Shown here one piece after another: positions 1 through 8,178 of a stretch of 64,000 nt of DNA. The stretch spans positions 62,001 through 126,000 of the forward strand of contig NZ_JACHHX010000005.1 in NCBI RefSeq assembly GCF_014202935.1. The letters run 5' to 3'. Source of the stretch: Rehaibacterium terrae. Its GTDB lineage: Bacteria > Pseudomonadota > Gammaproteobacteria > Xanthomonadales > Xanthomonadaceae. The notes below the pieces were generated by a model, which searched no databases, was not told where the DNA came from, and saw only the letters and a list, made by a program, of their open reading frames with translations. The position numbers and the translations under genes were made by a program. Position 1 is the stretch's first letter. Each line of letters begins with the position of its first letter.

Positions 1-732
1 GGGAGGGTTGGGGTGGGGGTGGTGTGCGAGCGTCCGCGCCCCCACCAGATAGCGCGCCACCTCCTCGATCGGCTTCTGCGTCGCCGACAGCCCGATCCGC
101 ACCAGCCGCCGCCCGCACAGCGCCTCCAGCCGTTCCAGCGACAGTGCCAGGTGCGCGCCGCGCTTGTTGCCGGCGAGGGCGTGGATTTCGTCCACGATCA
201 CGCTTTCGGTGCTCGCCAGCATCTGCCGGCCGGACGCCGAGCCGAGCAGCACGTACAGCGATTCGGGCGTGGTGACCACGATGTGCGGCGGGCGCTTGCG
301 CATCGCCGTGCGCTCGCCCGGCGGGGTGTCGCCGGTGCGCACCATGGTGCGGATCTCGACCTCCGGCAATCCGCGCTCGGCCAGCGCGGCGCGAATGCCG
401 GCCAGCGGGCCCTCGAGGTTGATCCGCACGTCGTTCGACAGCGCCTTGAGCGGCGAGACGTAGACCACGAAGGTGCGGTCGGGCAGGGCGTGGCCGAACA
501 GGTCGCCGTCGCCGGGGCCGGCCAGCCCGCGCCGCACCAGCGCGTCGATGGCGGCGAGGAAGGCCGCCAGCGTCTTGCCCGAGCCGGTGGGCGCGGCGAT
601 CAGCGCGTGCCGGCCCGACGCGATCGCCGGCCAGGCCCGCGCCTGCGCCGGCGTCGGCGCGCCGAAGGTCGCGCCGAACCAGTCGGCGACGGCGGGATGG
701 AAGGCGGCGAGCGGGTCGGTGTGGGCGGTCAT
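1..732 (-). CDS. lhr: Lhr-family superfamily 2 helicase, 5' part only
   Basis: Only the first 244 codons are in the window; the gene runs off the left edge. Visible SF2 helicase motifs, in order: Walker A APTGSGKT (residues 47-54), SPLKALSND (93-101), TTPESL (154-159), Walker B DEIH (181-184) and motif III SATQ (216-219). The [11 protein letters not shown] (27-37) Q-motif-like stretch and these spacings fit Lhr-type ATP-dependent DNA/RNA helicases, cytoplasmic repair enzymes usually 800-1500 residues long. The start ATG at 732 fits the beginning of the helicase fold. The gene lies 97 bases downstream of dusB on the same strand. The last visible residues, HHPHPNPP, are unlike helicase sequence (see findings). 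The family is fairly certain; the exact Lhr subtype cannot be judged from this part. Confidence 0.85.
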   Translation of the reverse strand, partial: MTAHTDPLAAFHPAVADWFGATFGAPTPAQARAWPAIASGRHALIAAPTGSGKTLAAFLAAIDALVRRGLAGPGDGDLFGHALPDRTFVVYVSPLKALSNDVRINLEGPLAGIRAALAERGLPEVEIRTMVRTGDTPPGERTAMRKRPPHIVVTTPESLYVLLGSASGRQMLASTESVIVDEIHALAGNKRGAHLALSLERLEALCGRRLVRIGLSATQKPIEEVARYLVGARTLAHHPHPNPP

Positions 733-829
733 GGCGGCGTCGGCCCGGAACTTTTTTCGATGCTGCCCCCGGCCGGTCGCAGATTCCGGGACGCGCCAGT
801 GTCGCGCAGGCGGCGTTCGCGCCGCGTCA

Positions 830-1828
830 TCAGGCCGCTGCGGGCAGGTGCGGCGTCACGCCGGCGATCAGCGCGTCGAAATAGTCGCGAGTCAGGCGCA
901 GTTGCTCGTCGGCGCTCTCGGCGCGGTTGACCACGGCACGGAAGGCGGAATTTTCCGGGCGGTCCCTGGCATACCAGCCCAGGTGCTTGCGGGCGATGCG
1001 CACGCCCGATGGCTCACCGTAGAAGGCGTGCAGGGCTTGCAGGTGGCCGAGCAGGATATCGCGCACTTCGGCCAGTGACGGTGGCGGCAATTGCTCGCCG
1101 GTGGCCAGATAGTGCGCGATCTCGCGGAAGATCCACGGTCGCCCCTGTGCGGCGCGGCCGACCATCACCGCGTCGCAGCCGGTGTGGCGCAGCACGAAGG
1201 CGGCCTTCTGCGGCGAGTCGATGTCGCCGTTGGCCAGCACCGGGATGGACAGCGCCGCCTTGATCTCGGCGATGGTGTCGTACTCGGCCTGGCCGGTGTA
1301 GTGCTGGTCGCGGGTGCGGCCATGGATGGCGAGCGCGGCGATGCCGCAGTCCTGCGCGATGCGGGCGATGGCCGGCGCGTTGCGCTGATCGGCGGCCCAG
1401 CCGGTGCGGATCTTGAGCGTGACCGGCACCTCCACCGCCTTCACCACCGCCGTCAGGATGCGCGCCACCAGCGCCTCGTCGCGCATCAGCGCCGAGCCGG
1501 CCCAGGCATTGCAGACCTTCTTGGCCGGGCAGCCCATGTTGATGTCGATGATCTGCGCGCCGTGGGCGACGTTGTGGCGCGCCGCTTCGGCCATGATCTC
1601 GGGCACGGTGCCGGCGATCTGCACGCTGACCGGCTCGGGCTCGCCTTCGTGGTCCATGCGGTGCCGCGATTTGGCGGTCTGCCAGAAGCGCGGATCGGAT
1701 GTGGTCATCTCCGACACGCACAGCCCCGCGCCCAGACGCTTGCACAGCATCCGGAACGGCTTGTCGGTGACGCCTGCCATCGGGGCGAGCGCCAGCGGCG
1801 GATCGATGACGTGGGGGGCGATGCGCAT
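830..1828 (-). CDS. dusB: tRNA-dihydrouridine synthase B
   Basis: This FMN- and NADPH-dependent enzyme reduces uridine to dihydrouridine in the D-loop of tRNA. The 332-residue product carries [12 protein letters not shown] near the N-terminus (FMN-binding start of the TIM barrel), NMGCPAKKV with the catalytic cysteine (about residue 100), KIRTGW, the HGRTRDQ phosphate/tRNA region, and [13 protein letters not shown], a pattern typical of DusB rather than DusA or DusC. Length matches the family (about 320). The reading frame extends further upstream, but the start MRIAPHV at 1828 matches family N-termini and sits 7 bases after a TACAAT box, so the message may be leaderless. The next ATG upstream (1837) would overlap that box. 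No fis gene follows, unlike the dusB-fis operon of enterics. Confidence 0.95.
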   Translation of the reverse strand: MRIAPHVIDPPLALAPMAGVTDKPFRMLCKRLGAGLCVSEMTTSDPRFWQTAKSRHRMDHEGEPEPVSVQIAGTVPEIMAEAARHNVAHGAQIIDINMGCPAKKVCNAWAGSALMRDEALVARILTAVVKAVEVPVTLKIRTGWAADQRNAPAIARIAQDCGIAALAIHGRTRDQHYTGQAEYDTIAEIKAALSIPVLANGDIDSPQKAAFVLRHTGCDAVMVGRAAQGRPWIFREIAHYLATGEQLPPPSLAEVRDILLGHLQALHAFYGEPSGVRIARKHLGWYARDRPENSAFRAVVNRAESADEQLRLTRDYFDALIAGVTPHLPAAA

Positions 1829-1835
1829 GGCGCGC

Positions 1836-1841
1836 ATTGTA
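1836..1841 (-). promoter_or_regulatory. -10 box of dusB, leaderless-type
   Basis: TACAAT reads on the minus strand at 1841-1836, followed by 7 bases and then the dusB ATG. No Shine-Dalgarno sequence fits in that gap. The -35 region is GC-rich with no clear TTGACA match. Inferred from sequence only. Confidence 0.5.
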
Positions 1842-1883
1842 CGCGCCGGGCGACCGCGGTCTGGGCCCGCCGCTCGTGCCGTC

Positions 1884-2852
1884 TCAGCCGCCGTAACGCG
1901 CCTGGAACTCCGCCCGGGTCGGCATCGCCAGCGCCGCGCCGGGGCGTTCGGTGGAGAGGGCGGCGTAGCGGTTGGCGAGGCGCACGGCGTCGGCGAACGG
2001 GCGCCCGGGGTGCAGCGCCAGGGCGGCGGCCAGGGCACCGTTGAAGGCGTCGCCGGCGCCGGTGGTGTCGATGGCCTCGACCGCTTCGCCGGCGATGCGG
2101 TAGTGCGTCGCCTCGTCGCCGCGCAGCTGGCCGTCGGCATGCGAGACGAAGCAGCCGCGCGCGCCCAGCGTCACCACCACGGTCGGGACGCCGAGCCTGC
2201 GGCACAGCGCGTGCAGTTCGTCGTCGCCGAGCGTGGCGACGCCTTCGCCGGCGACAGGTCCACCGCGCTGGGCGGCGAGCACGGCGGCGAATTCGGTTTC
2301 GTTGGGGGTGAGGATGTCGGTGTCGGACAGCGCGATGGCGCTCACGCCGGCATCGACCGGGGCAGGATTGAGGATGGTGATGCGGCCGGCGCTGCGGGCC
2401 AGCGCCAGTGCGGTCTCGACGGCGGCGGTGTTCACTTCCAGCTGCGTCAGCACCACGTGCGCCGCGCGCAACTGCTCGGCCTGGCCGCGCACGAAGCGTT
2501 CGGACAGCACCGCATTGGCGCCGGGCGCGACCACGATCTGGTTGCGGCCCTGGCCGTCGACGATCACGGCGGCGCTGCCGGTGGCTTCGCCGGGCGGTCG
2601 CTGCACGCGCATGGCGAGGTGGTACTCGCGGGCCAGGTCCATGGCGTGCTCGCCGGCGGGATCCTCGCCGAGCGCACCGATGAACAGCGTCTGCGCGCCG
2701 AGCCGGGCGGCGGCCACCGCCTGGTTGAAGCCCTTGCCGCCGGGGCCGGTGTGGTAGCGGCCGAGGCGGGTCTCGCCCGGCGCGGGCAGGCGGTCGGCGA
2801 CCCAGACGTGGTCCTGGTTGTACGAGCCGACGACGGCGACCTGCGCGCTCAT
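1884..2852 (-). CDS. rbsK: PfkB-family sugar/nucleoside kinase (ribokinase-like)
   Basis: Predicted cytoplasmic ATP-dependent kinase of the PfkB/ribokinase fold, 322 residues. It shows the N-terminal NxDxV-like YNQDHVWV, the PfkB signature 1 region GPGGKGFNQAVAAARLGA (about residues 38-55), NPAP in the middle, TPNETE, and signature 2 DTTGAGDAFNGALAAAL near residue 260 with the catalytic Asp. Ribokinases usually read GGKGANQ; here the position after GGKG is Phe, so the substrate could be a nucleoside or another pentose. It starts 2 bases after the stop of the nucleoside transporter gene, so the two are co-transcribed, which argues for salvage of ribose released from nucleosides or direct nucleoside phosphorylation. 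Family certain, substrate not. Confidence 0.85.
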   Translation of the reverse strand: MSAQVAVVGSYNQDHVWVADRLPAPGETRLGRYHTGPGGKGFNQAVAAARLGAQTLFIGALGEDPAGEHAMDLAREYHLAMRVQRPPGEATGSAAVIVDGQGRNQIVVAPGANAVLSERFVRGQAEQLRAAHVVLTQLEVNTAAVETALALARSAGRITILNPAPVDAGVSAIALSDTDILTPNETEFAAVLAAQRGGPVAGEGVATLGDDELHALCRRLGVPTVVVTLGARGCFVSHADGQLRGDEATHYRIAGEAVEAIDTTGAGDAFNGALAAALALHPGRPFADAVRLANRYAALSTERPGAALAMPTRAEFQARYGG

Positions 2853-2854
2853 GC

Positions 2855-4126
2855 TCAGCCCACGTAGCTGGTCAGCACGCCGGCGATGGTGGCGGTCATG
2901 AAGGTGGCCAGGGTGCCGCCGAGCACGGCCTTGAGGCCGAAGCGGGCCAGGTCGCTGCGCCGCTCCGGCGCGATGCCTCCGATGCCGCCGAGCTGGATCG
3001 CGATCGAGCTGAAGTTGGCGAAACCGCACAGCGCATAGGTGGCGATCAGCCGGGACTTGTCGCTGAGGCTGGCCTGGATCTCGGCCAGCTGCACGTAGGC
3101 GACGAATTCGTTGAGCACCACCTTGGTGCCGATCAGGCCGCCGACCGTGACCGCGTCCGACCACGGCACGCCGATGATCCAGGCGATCGGCGCCAGCACG
3201 AAGCCGAACAGGGTGGACAGGTTGAGCTCGCGGCCGAGCGCGGCATTGATGCCGCTGATCTCGCCCAGCCAGGCGATCGGCGCGTCGAGCAGCGCGATCA
3301 GGGCGATGAAGGCCAGCAGCATGGCGCCGACGTTCAGCGCCAGCCGCAGGCCGTCGGCGGCGCCGGCGGCGGCGGCGTCGATGACGTTGGCGGTGTTCTG
3401 CTCGACCTCGATCCGGACCTGGCCGCGGGTGAGCGGCTCGCCGGTCTCGGGGGCGAGGATCTTGGCGATCACCAGCGTGGCCGGCGCGGCCATGATGCTG
3501 GCGGTGATCAGGTGCTTGGCGTACTCGGCCTGCGCGGCCGGATCGGGACCACCGAGCATCAGCACGTAGGCGCCGAGCACGCCGCCGGCGATGGTCGCCA
3601 TGCCGCCGACCATCAGCGTGAGCAGCTCGGACGGGGTCATCTTCGCGATGTACGGCTTGACCACCAGCGGCGCCTCGGTCTGGCCGATGAAGGCGTTGGC
3701 GCACACGCTCAGCGTCTCGGCGCCGGAGACCTTCATCACCTTGGTGATCACCCAGGCCATGCCCTTGACGATCGCCTGCATCACGCCCAGGTGGTACAGC
3801 ACGCTCATGAAGGCAGCGAAGAAGATGATCGTCGGCAGCACCTGGAAGGCGAACACGAAGCCGACCTTCTCCGAGCGCGCGAAGTCCCCGAAGATGAAGG
3901 CCGCGCCCTGCTGGGTGAAGCCGAGCAGCTTGACGAAGCCCGAGCTCAGGGCCCCGAACGCGCCTGCGCCCCAGGGCGTGAGCAGCACGAAGCAGGCGAA
4001 CGCCAGTTGCAGGCCCACGCCGGTGGCGACCAGCCGCCAGTCGACCGCGCGCCGGTTGTCGGAGAACAGCCAGGCGATGGCCAGCAGGGTGGTCAGGCCG
4101 AGCAGGCCGAAGAGGATGTCGAGCAT
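2855..4126 (-). CDS. nupC: concentrative nucleoside transporter (CNT/NupC family)
   Basis: An inner-membrane cation-coupled nucleoside importer, 423 residues, close to the usual 400-430. Hydrophobic segments start at the N-terminus (LFGLLGLTTLLAIAWLF) and recur throughout. The CNT hallmark GQTEAPLVVKPYI (about residues 148-160) and the later EISGINAALGRELNLSTLFG and NEFVAYVQL stretches, which contribute to the substrate and Na+ sites in this family, are all present. It is the first gene of a two-gene unit with the PfkB kinase, 2 bases apart. The start ATG at 4126 leads straight into the first membrane segment. Bacterial CNTs carry pyrimidine and/or purine nucleosides; specificity cannot be read with confidence. 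Confidence 0.93.
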   Translation of the reverse strand: MLDILFGLLGLTTLLAIAWLFSDNRRAVDWRLVATGVGLQLAFACFVLLTPWGAGAFGALSSGFVKLLGFTQQGAAFIFGDFARSEKVGFVFAFQVLPTIIFFAAFMSVLYHLGVMQAIVKGMAWVITKVMKVSGAETLSVCANAFIGQTEAPLVVKPYIAKMTPSELLTLMVGGMATIAGGVLGAYVLMLGGPDPAAQAEYAKHLITASIMAAPATLVIAKILAPETGEPLTRGQVRIEVEQNTANVIDAAAAGAADGLRLALNVGAMLLAFIALIALLDAPIAWLGEISGINAALGRELNLSTLFGFVLAPIAWIIGVPWSDAVTVGGLIGTKVVLNEFVAYVQLAEIQASLSDKSRLIATYALCGFANFSSIAIQLGGIGGIAPERRSDLARFGLKAVLGGTLATFMTATIAGVLTSYVG

Positions 4127-4223
4127 GCGGGGTTCCGGGCGTGACGGCGGAAAGGTCGGGGCAGGGTAGAGCAGGGGCGGGGGGGCGGCAATACGCGCCG
4201 CGGCGGCGCCGGGACCGCCCGGC

Positions 4224-5366
4224 TCAGGCCGGTTCGTCGCGGGCGACGGTGCGGTTGCGGCCCAGCCGCTTGGCGGCGCGCAGGCGCAGGTCGGCCTGGC
4301 GCATCAGGCTGGAGACATCGGCACCGTCCTGCGGGAAGCTGGCCAGGCCGGCGCTGAAGGTCATGCTGCGGTGGGCCTCGCCGGCCTCCGGCACGAAGGG
4401 CGTGTCGGCCAGCCGCCGGCGCAGTGCCTCGACGCGCTCCCAGGCCGTGCCCATCGGGTGGCGCAGCAGCAGCACGAACTGCTCGCCGCCGATGCGGATC
4501 ATCATCTCGCCCGGTTCGGCCGGTTCGCGCAGGCACCGCACGGCGTGGCGCAGCGCGCGGTCGCCGGCGAGATGGCCGAGCTCGTCGTTGATGCGCTTGA
4601 AGTGGTCCAGGTCGATCAGCGCCAGCGTGATGGGCGCGCCCTCCTCGCGCGCATCCTCCAGCATCTGCGGCACGCGATGGACGAGCAGGGCGCGGTTGGG
4701 CAGGCCGGTCAGGCCGTCGATGCCGGACATCGCCACCAGCCGCTGCATGCGGTAGACGATCACCGCGGTGATCAGCGTGGTCGCCACCAGCAGCACGACG
4801 CGCTGAGCCTGATTGCTCACCGAGGCGGTGCCGTACTCGGGCGAGAACAGCAGCGTGTCCGGCGGCTGCGAGAGAAAGGTCCACAGCACCAGCCCGCCGT
4901 ACTGCAGCAGCGCCAGCGCGCCGGCGAACAGGGTCACCCGGCCGTCGTTGCGCAGCGCGGTGACGAAGATCACCAGCAGGTAGATGGCGAACACCACCAT
5001 GCTGTTGAGCGCGCCGGCCGGATCGATCCGCAGCAGCAGCACCAGCACCAGGGTGACCATGCCCAGGTCCGAGGCGCTGGTGACGAACGGCAGCCAGCGG
5101 TAGCGGCGGCGGTGCTTGGCCAGCGCCAGCCAGGCCTGGGCCAGGACGTTGGCGAGAATCACGCCGGTCAGCCCGGCCAGGGTCTCCTGCAGGGTGCCGT
5201 CGGTGAGCCAGTTGAGCAGCGGCAGCAGGAACAGCAGCAGCGAGATCGCCGCACGCAGCCGCGCCAGCAGCAGCTCGCCGCCGGCACCGATGTCGAGCAT
5301 GAGATCGTCCGGGCGCTCGAACAGCGAGCGCTGCAGATCCCTGACGGTAGTCCCCAGTGTGCTCAT
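4224..5366 (-). CDS. membrane GGDEF-domain protein with degenerate GGEQF active site
   Basis: The 380-residue protein has five or six membrane helices in the first 210 residues (for example AAISLLLFLLPLLNWL and VVLLVATTLITAVIVY) and a C-terminal GGDEF domain starting at DGLTGLPNRALL. The metal-binding LIDLDHFKRINDELGHLAGD is intact. The signature loop reads GGEQF (residues 293-297) in place of GG(D/E)EF: the fourth position, a catalytic acidic residue in diguanylate cyclases, is Gln. No RxxD inhibitory site is visible upstream of the loop. The membrane part could sense a signal. The protein may therefore be a weak or inactive cyclase, a GTP or c-di-GMP sensor, or a protein-interaction module. 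It stands alone, convergent to no partner. Confidence 0.85.
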   Translation of the reverse strand: MSTLGTTVRDLQRSLFERPDDLMLDIGAGGELLLARLRAAISLLLFLLPLLNWLTDGTLQETLAGLTGVILANVLAQAWLALAKHRRRYRWLPFVTSASDLGMVTLVLVLLLRIDPAGALNSMVVFAIYLLVIFVTALRNDGRVTLFAGALALLQYGGLVLWTFLSQPPDTLLFSPEYGTASVSNQAQRVVLLVATTLITAVIVYRMQRLVAMSGIDGLTGLPNRALLVHRVPQMLEDAREEGAPITLALIDLDHFKRINDELGHLAGDRALRHAVRCLREPAEPGEMMIRIGGEQFVLLLRHPMGTAWERVEALRRRLADTPFVPEAGEAHRSMTFSAGLASFPQDGADVSSLMRQADLRLRAAKRLGRNRTVARDEPA

Positions 5367-5424
5367 CGCCGCGTGGCAGCCTTCCCCCGAAGGTGTCCAG
5401 CATACCCGTGCCCGGGCGGCCGGA

Positions 5425-5994
5425 TCAGCCCAGCCCCCGCAGCGCCACCCACAGCGCCAGCGCGGCGAAGATCGCCGCGGCGGCCCAGCGCGCGTGCTTC
5501 AGCGGCAGGCGGTGAGCGAATCCTGCCCCCAGCGCCACCACCGGCGCGTTGGCCAGCAGCATGCCGAGGGTGGTGCCGGCGATCACCTGCCACAACGGCT
5601 CGTAGCGCGCCGCCAGCACCACGGTGGCGACCTGGGTCTTGTCGCCGATCTCGACCAGGAAGAAGGCGATCAGGGTGGCGATGAAGGCGCCGTGGCGCGG
5701 CGTCCTGGCCTCGGACTCGTCGAGTTTGTCGGGGATCAGCGCCCAGCCGGCGACCAGCAGGAAGGAGGCGACCACCGCCGAGCGCACCAGTGTCTCCGGC
5801 AGCGCGGTGGCGACCCAGGCGCCGGCCCAGGCGGCGAGCGCATGGTTGGCGAGGGTGGCGACGAGGATGCCGGCGACGATTGGCCACGGCCGGCGGTAGC
5901 GCGCGGCCAGCACCAGGGCGAGCAGCTGGGTCTTGTCGCCGATCTCGGCGACGGCCACCGCGAGGGTGGAAACGGACAGGGCGGTCAGCGACAT
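5425..5994 (-). CDS. GDT1/TMEM165 (UPF0016) family Mn2+/cation exporter
   Basis: A 189-residue inner-membrane protein made of two homologous halves, each with the family signature: VAEIGDKTQLLALVLAARY (about residues 14-32) and LVEIGDKTQVATVVLAARY (about 113-131). About six membrane helices are predicted. Members such as Vibrio MneA export Mn2+; other members handle Ca2+. The start MSLTALS at 5994 has GGAG upstream and is preferred over an in-frame upstream start at 6129, because the stretch 6178-6071 is a riboswitch aptamer rather than coding sequence. The riboswitch gives independent support for a role in manganese efflux. Transcribed alone, divergent from nadE. Confidence 0.92.
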   Translation of the reverse strand: MSLTALSVSTLAVAVAEIGDKTQLLALVLAARYRRPWPIVAGILVATLANHALAAWAGAWVATALPETLVRSAVVASFLLVAGWALIPDKLDESEARTPRHGAFIATLIAFFLVEIGDKTQVATVVLAARYEPLWQVIAGTTLGMLLANAPVVALGAGFAHRLPLKHARWAAAAIFAALALWVALRGLG

Positions 5995-6067
5995 GTTGAC
6001 TCCGGGGCCGGGCGCGGACGACACGAAGGCCGGCATCGCGCGGCCCGGCCCGGGTCGGCGCGACGCC

Positions 6068-6180
6068 CGCCTTCGGTCTTGCCCGGGCGGTCCATGAGGA
6101 CCGGCCTCGCGCACCATGGCTGCCGCCAAGTGTGTTGATGCGCGACCCCGCCGCGGCGGGTGGGCTACTCCCCGAAGTCG
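6068..6180 (-). promoter_or_regulatory. yybP-ykoY manganese riboswitch
   Basis: On the minus strand the two conserved loop strands of the yybP-ykoY aptamer are present: GGGGAGTAGC (6173-6164) and GCAAGACC (6082-6075). They are enclosed by a P1 stem in which ACTTCGG (just before the first motif) pairs with CCGAAGG (just after the second). Between them lie further GC-rich hairpins. Downstream, GGGCCGGGC (6051-6043) can pair with GCCCGGCCC (6013-6005), which ends next to the GGAG of the exporter gene, so control by masking of the ribosome-binding site is plausible. In this family Mn2+ binding switches on exporter expression. The motif match is direct; the switching mechanism is inference. Confidence 0.88.
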
Positions 6181-6194
6181 AGGAAAGCGGCGGG

Positions 6195-6200
6195 ATTATA
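6195..6200 (-). promoter_or_regulatory. -10 box of the riboswitch/exporter transcript
   Basis: A perfect TATAAT on the minus strand (6200-6195) ends about 15 bases before the riboswitch P1 stem, placing the transcript start near 6188. No convincing -35 element is visible in the GC-rich sequence upstream. Confidence 0.6.
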
Positions 6201-6245
6201 GCCGAGCCGGCCCCGCCGCACCTCCTGTCCGGCGCGCCCGGCCCG

Positions 6246-6251
6246 CATAAT
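6246..6251 (+). promoter_or_regulatory. -10 box of nadE, leaderless-type
   Basis: CATAAT ends 6 bases before the nadE ATG (6258), so transcription should begin at or next to the start codon. No Shine-Dalgarno sequence is present. Confidence 0.5.
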
Positions 6252-6257
6252 GCGCGG

Positions 6258-7883
6258 ATGGACCAAGCCCTGCGCCTCGCCCTCGCCCAGTTCGACTTTC
6301 CCGTCGGCGACGTCGCCGGCAACACCCGCCGCATCGTCGAGGCCATCGCCGAGGCGCGCGACCGCCACGGCGCCGATCTGGTGCTGTTCCCGGAGCTGGC
6401 GGTCTGCGGCTACCCGCCCGAGGACCTGCTGCTGCGGCCGAGCTTCCTCGCCGCCTGCGAGGAGGCGCTGGACGAGATCGCCGCGGCGGCGCGCGGCATC
6501 GTGGCCGTGGTCGGCCACCCGCAGGCGGCCGGCGCGGTGGTCTACAACGCCGCCAGCGTGCTGCGCGCGGGCCGCATCGAGCACACCTACCGCAAACGCG
6601 AACTGCCGAACTACGCGGTGTTCGACGAGCGCCGCTACTTCGCCCGCGGCGGTGCCAGCCCCTGCGTGTTCGAGGTGAAGGGCGTGCCGCTGGGGCTGGT
6701 GATCTGCGAGGACCTCTGGCATGCCGACCCGCTGGCGCAGACCGCCGCCGCCGGCGCCGAGCTGGTGGTGGTGCCGAACGCCTCGCCGTTCGAGCGCGAC
6801 AAGGCGGCCGAGCGCGACGCGCTGCTGGAGCGCCGCGCGCGCGAGGCCGGTGCGGCCATCGCCTACCTCAACCTGATCGGCGGCCAGGACGAGCTGGTGT
6901 TCGACGGCGGCGCCTGCCTGGTCGATGCCGACGGCAGCGTGCATCCCTCCGCGCAGGCGTTCGCGCCGCACTGGCTGGTGGCCGACTACCACCCCGGCGC
7001 GCGCCGCTTCCACCGCACGCTGTGGCCCGAGGAGCAGGACGAGAGCCGCGAGTCGCTGGCCTACCGCGCCGTGGTCACCGGCATCCGCGACTACGTGCGC
7101 AAGAACGGCTTCCAGTCGGTGCTGCTCGGCCTGTCCGGCGGCATCGACTCGGCGCTGACCCTGGTGATGGCGGTGGATGCGCTCGGCGCCGACCACGTCA
7201 CCGCCGTGCGGCTGCCGTCGCGCTACACCTCCGACCTCAGCAACGACCTCGCCGCCGAGCAGGCCGCCGCGCTCGGCGTGCGGCTGGAGACGCTGCCGAT
7301 CGAGGCGCCGTTCCAGGGCTTCCTCGCCGCACTGGGCCCGCTGTTCGCCGGCCGCGCGCCCGACCTCACCGAGGAAAACCTGCAGTCGCGCTGCCGCGGT
7401 GCGCTGCTGATGGCGCTGAGCAACAAGTTCGGCCACCTGCTGCTGACCACCGGCAACAAGAGCGAGTACGCGGTCGGCTACGCCACCATCTACGGCGACA
7501 TGTGCGGCGGCTTCGCGCCGCTCAAGGACCTGTACAAGACCGAGGTCTACGCGCTCAGCCGCTGGCGCAACGCCATCTCGCCGGCGATCCCCGAGGCGGT
7601 GATCGCCCGCGCGCCCTCGGCCGAGCTGCGCGAGCACCAGACCGACCAGGACTCGCTGCCGCCCTACGAGTTGCTCGACGCCATCCTGCACGCCTATGTC
7701 GACGAGGAGCGCTCGCGCGAGGAGATCGTCGCGCAGGGCTTCGACGCCGCCACCGTCGAGCGGGTCGCGCGGCTGGTCAAGCTCAGCGAGTGGAAGCGCC
7801 GCCAGTCGGCACCGGGCCCGAAGGTCTCCCGCCGCGCCTTCGGCCGCGAGCGGCGCTACCCGATCACCTCGGGCTGGTGCTGA
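6258..7883 (+). CDS. nadE: glutamine-dependent NAD+ synthetase
   Basis: Makes NAD+ from deamido-NAD+, glutamine and ATP in the last step of NAD biosynthesis; cytoplasmic. Two domains fill the 541 residues. The N-terminal nitrilase-fold glutaminase has the triad region FPELAVCGYPPEDLLL (Glu about 45), KRELPNYAVFDERRYF (Lys about 114) and LVICEDLW (Cys about 150). The C-terminal synthetase has the ATP pyrophosphatase loop LGLSGGIDSALT (about 293-304), TTGNKSEYAVGYATIYGDMCGGF and the conserved tail SRRAFGRERRYPITSGW. Length fits the two-domain family. The frame stays open further upstream to 6132, but that part overlaps the riboswitch region; the family start MDQALRLALAQFDFPVGD at 6258 is preferred. 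Divergent from the Mn exporter. Confidence 0.96.
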   Translation: MDQALRLALAQFDFPVGDVAGNTRRIVEAIAEARDRHGADLVLFPELAVCGYPPEDLLLRPSFLAACEEALDEIAAAARGIVAVVGHPQAAGAVVYNAASVLRAGRIEHTYRKRELPNYAVFDERRYFARGGASPCVFEVKGVPLGLVICEDLWHADPLAQTAAAGAELVVVPNASPFERDKAAERDALLERRAREAGAAIAYLNLIGGQDELVFDGGACLVDADGSVHPSAQAFAPHWLVADYHPGARRFHRTLWPEEQDESRESLAYRAVVTGIRDYVRKNGFQSVLLGLSGGIDSALTLVMAVDALGADHVTAVRLPSRYTSDLSNDLAAEQAAALGVRLETLPIEAPFQGFLAALGPLFAGRAPDLTEENLQSRCRGALLMALSNKFGHLLLTTGNKSEYAVGYATIYGDMCGGFAPLKDLYKTEVYALSRWRNAISPAIPEAVIARAPSAELREHQTDQDSLPPYELLDAILHAYVDEERSREEIVAQGFDAATVERVARLVKLSEWKRRQSAPGPKVSRRAFGRERRYPITSGWC

Positions 7884-7887
7884 CCCG

Positions 7888-7916
7888 TTGACATGCGAAT
7901 GAGAACCATTATCATT
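7888..7916 (+). promoter_or_regulatory. Fur-regulated promoter of the haem locus
   Basis: TTGACA (7888-7893) is followed after 16-17 bases by TATCAT/ATCATT (7910-7916). A Fur box GCGAATGAGAACCATTATC (7895-7913) fills the spacer; it follows the three-hexamer GATAAT-GATAAT-CATTAT pattern. Fur-Fe2+ binding would block RNA polymerase, so the haem genes should be on under iron starvation. Confidence 0.85.
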
Positions 7917-7944
7917 TGATCCGTCCATCACGGAGGGCGGATCC

Positions 7945-8136
7945 ATGCAGGTATACGAAACACCCCATGCCGGTTCGATGCGCGCTGCGTCCGAGCGGCC
8001 GGCCTTGCCGTCCCGCGAGCGCGAGCTGAGCAGCCTGGAGCTGCTGCGTGGGGCGCGCGAGGTCGTCATCCGCCACGGCGAGCAGACCTATCGCCTGCGC
8101 CACACCCGCAACGACAAGCTGATCCTGACCAAGTGA
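7945..8136 (+). CDS. hemP: hemin uptake protein HemP
   Basis: A 63-residue small protein with the HemP core LLRGAREVVIRHGEQTYRLRHTRNDKLILTK at its C-terminus (shown in parts: LLRGAREVVIRHGEQTYRL, then RHTRNDKLILTK). HemP proteins lie at the head of haem-uptake loci in many proteobacteria and are linked to expression of the receptor gene. The ATG at 7945 is preceded by GGAGGGCGG. It is the first gene after the Fur box and about 340 bases before the haem receptor. The N-terminal 30 residues are low-complexity and not conserved in the family. Identification is strong; the biochemical role of HemP is still debated. Confidence 0.9.
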   Translation: MQVYETPHAGSMRAASERPALPSRERELSSLELLRGAREVVIRHGEQTYRLRHTRNDKLILTK

Positions 8137-8178
8137 CCGCGGTGCGGGCGGGTGCCCGCATCGTGGGCTTGCCGATCG

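Noticed and set aside
13-930. Plus-strand frame of 305 codons at the left edge
   Set aside because: It is antisense to the Lhr-type helicase and dusB, whose motifs are clear.
1837-1839. Alternative dusB start three codons upstream
   Set aside because: It would overlap the TACAAT box and adds residues not seen in the family.
5995-6129. N-terminal extension of the GDT1-family exporter to a start at 6129
   Set aside because: The added part overlaps the riboswitch aptamer and does not resemble the family; the start at 5994 has a ribosome-binding site.
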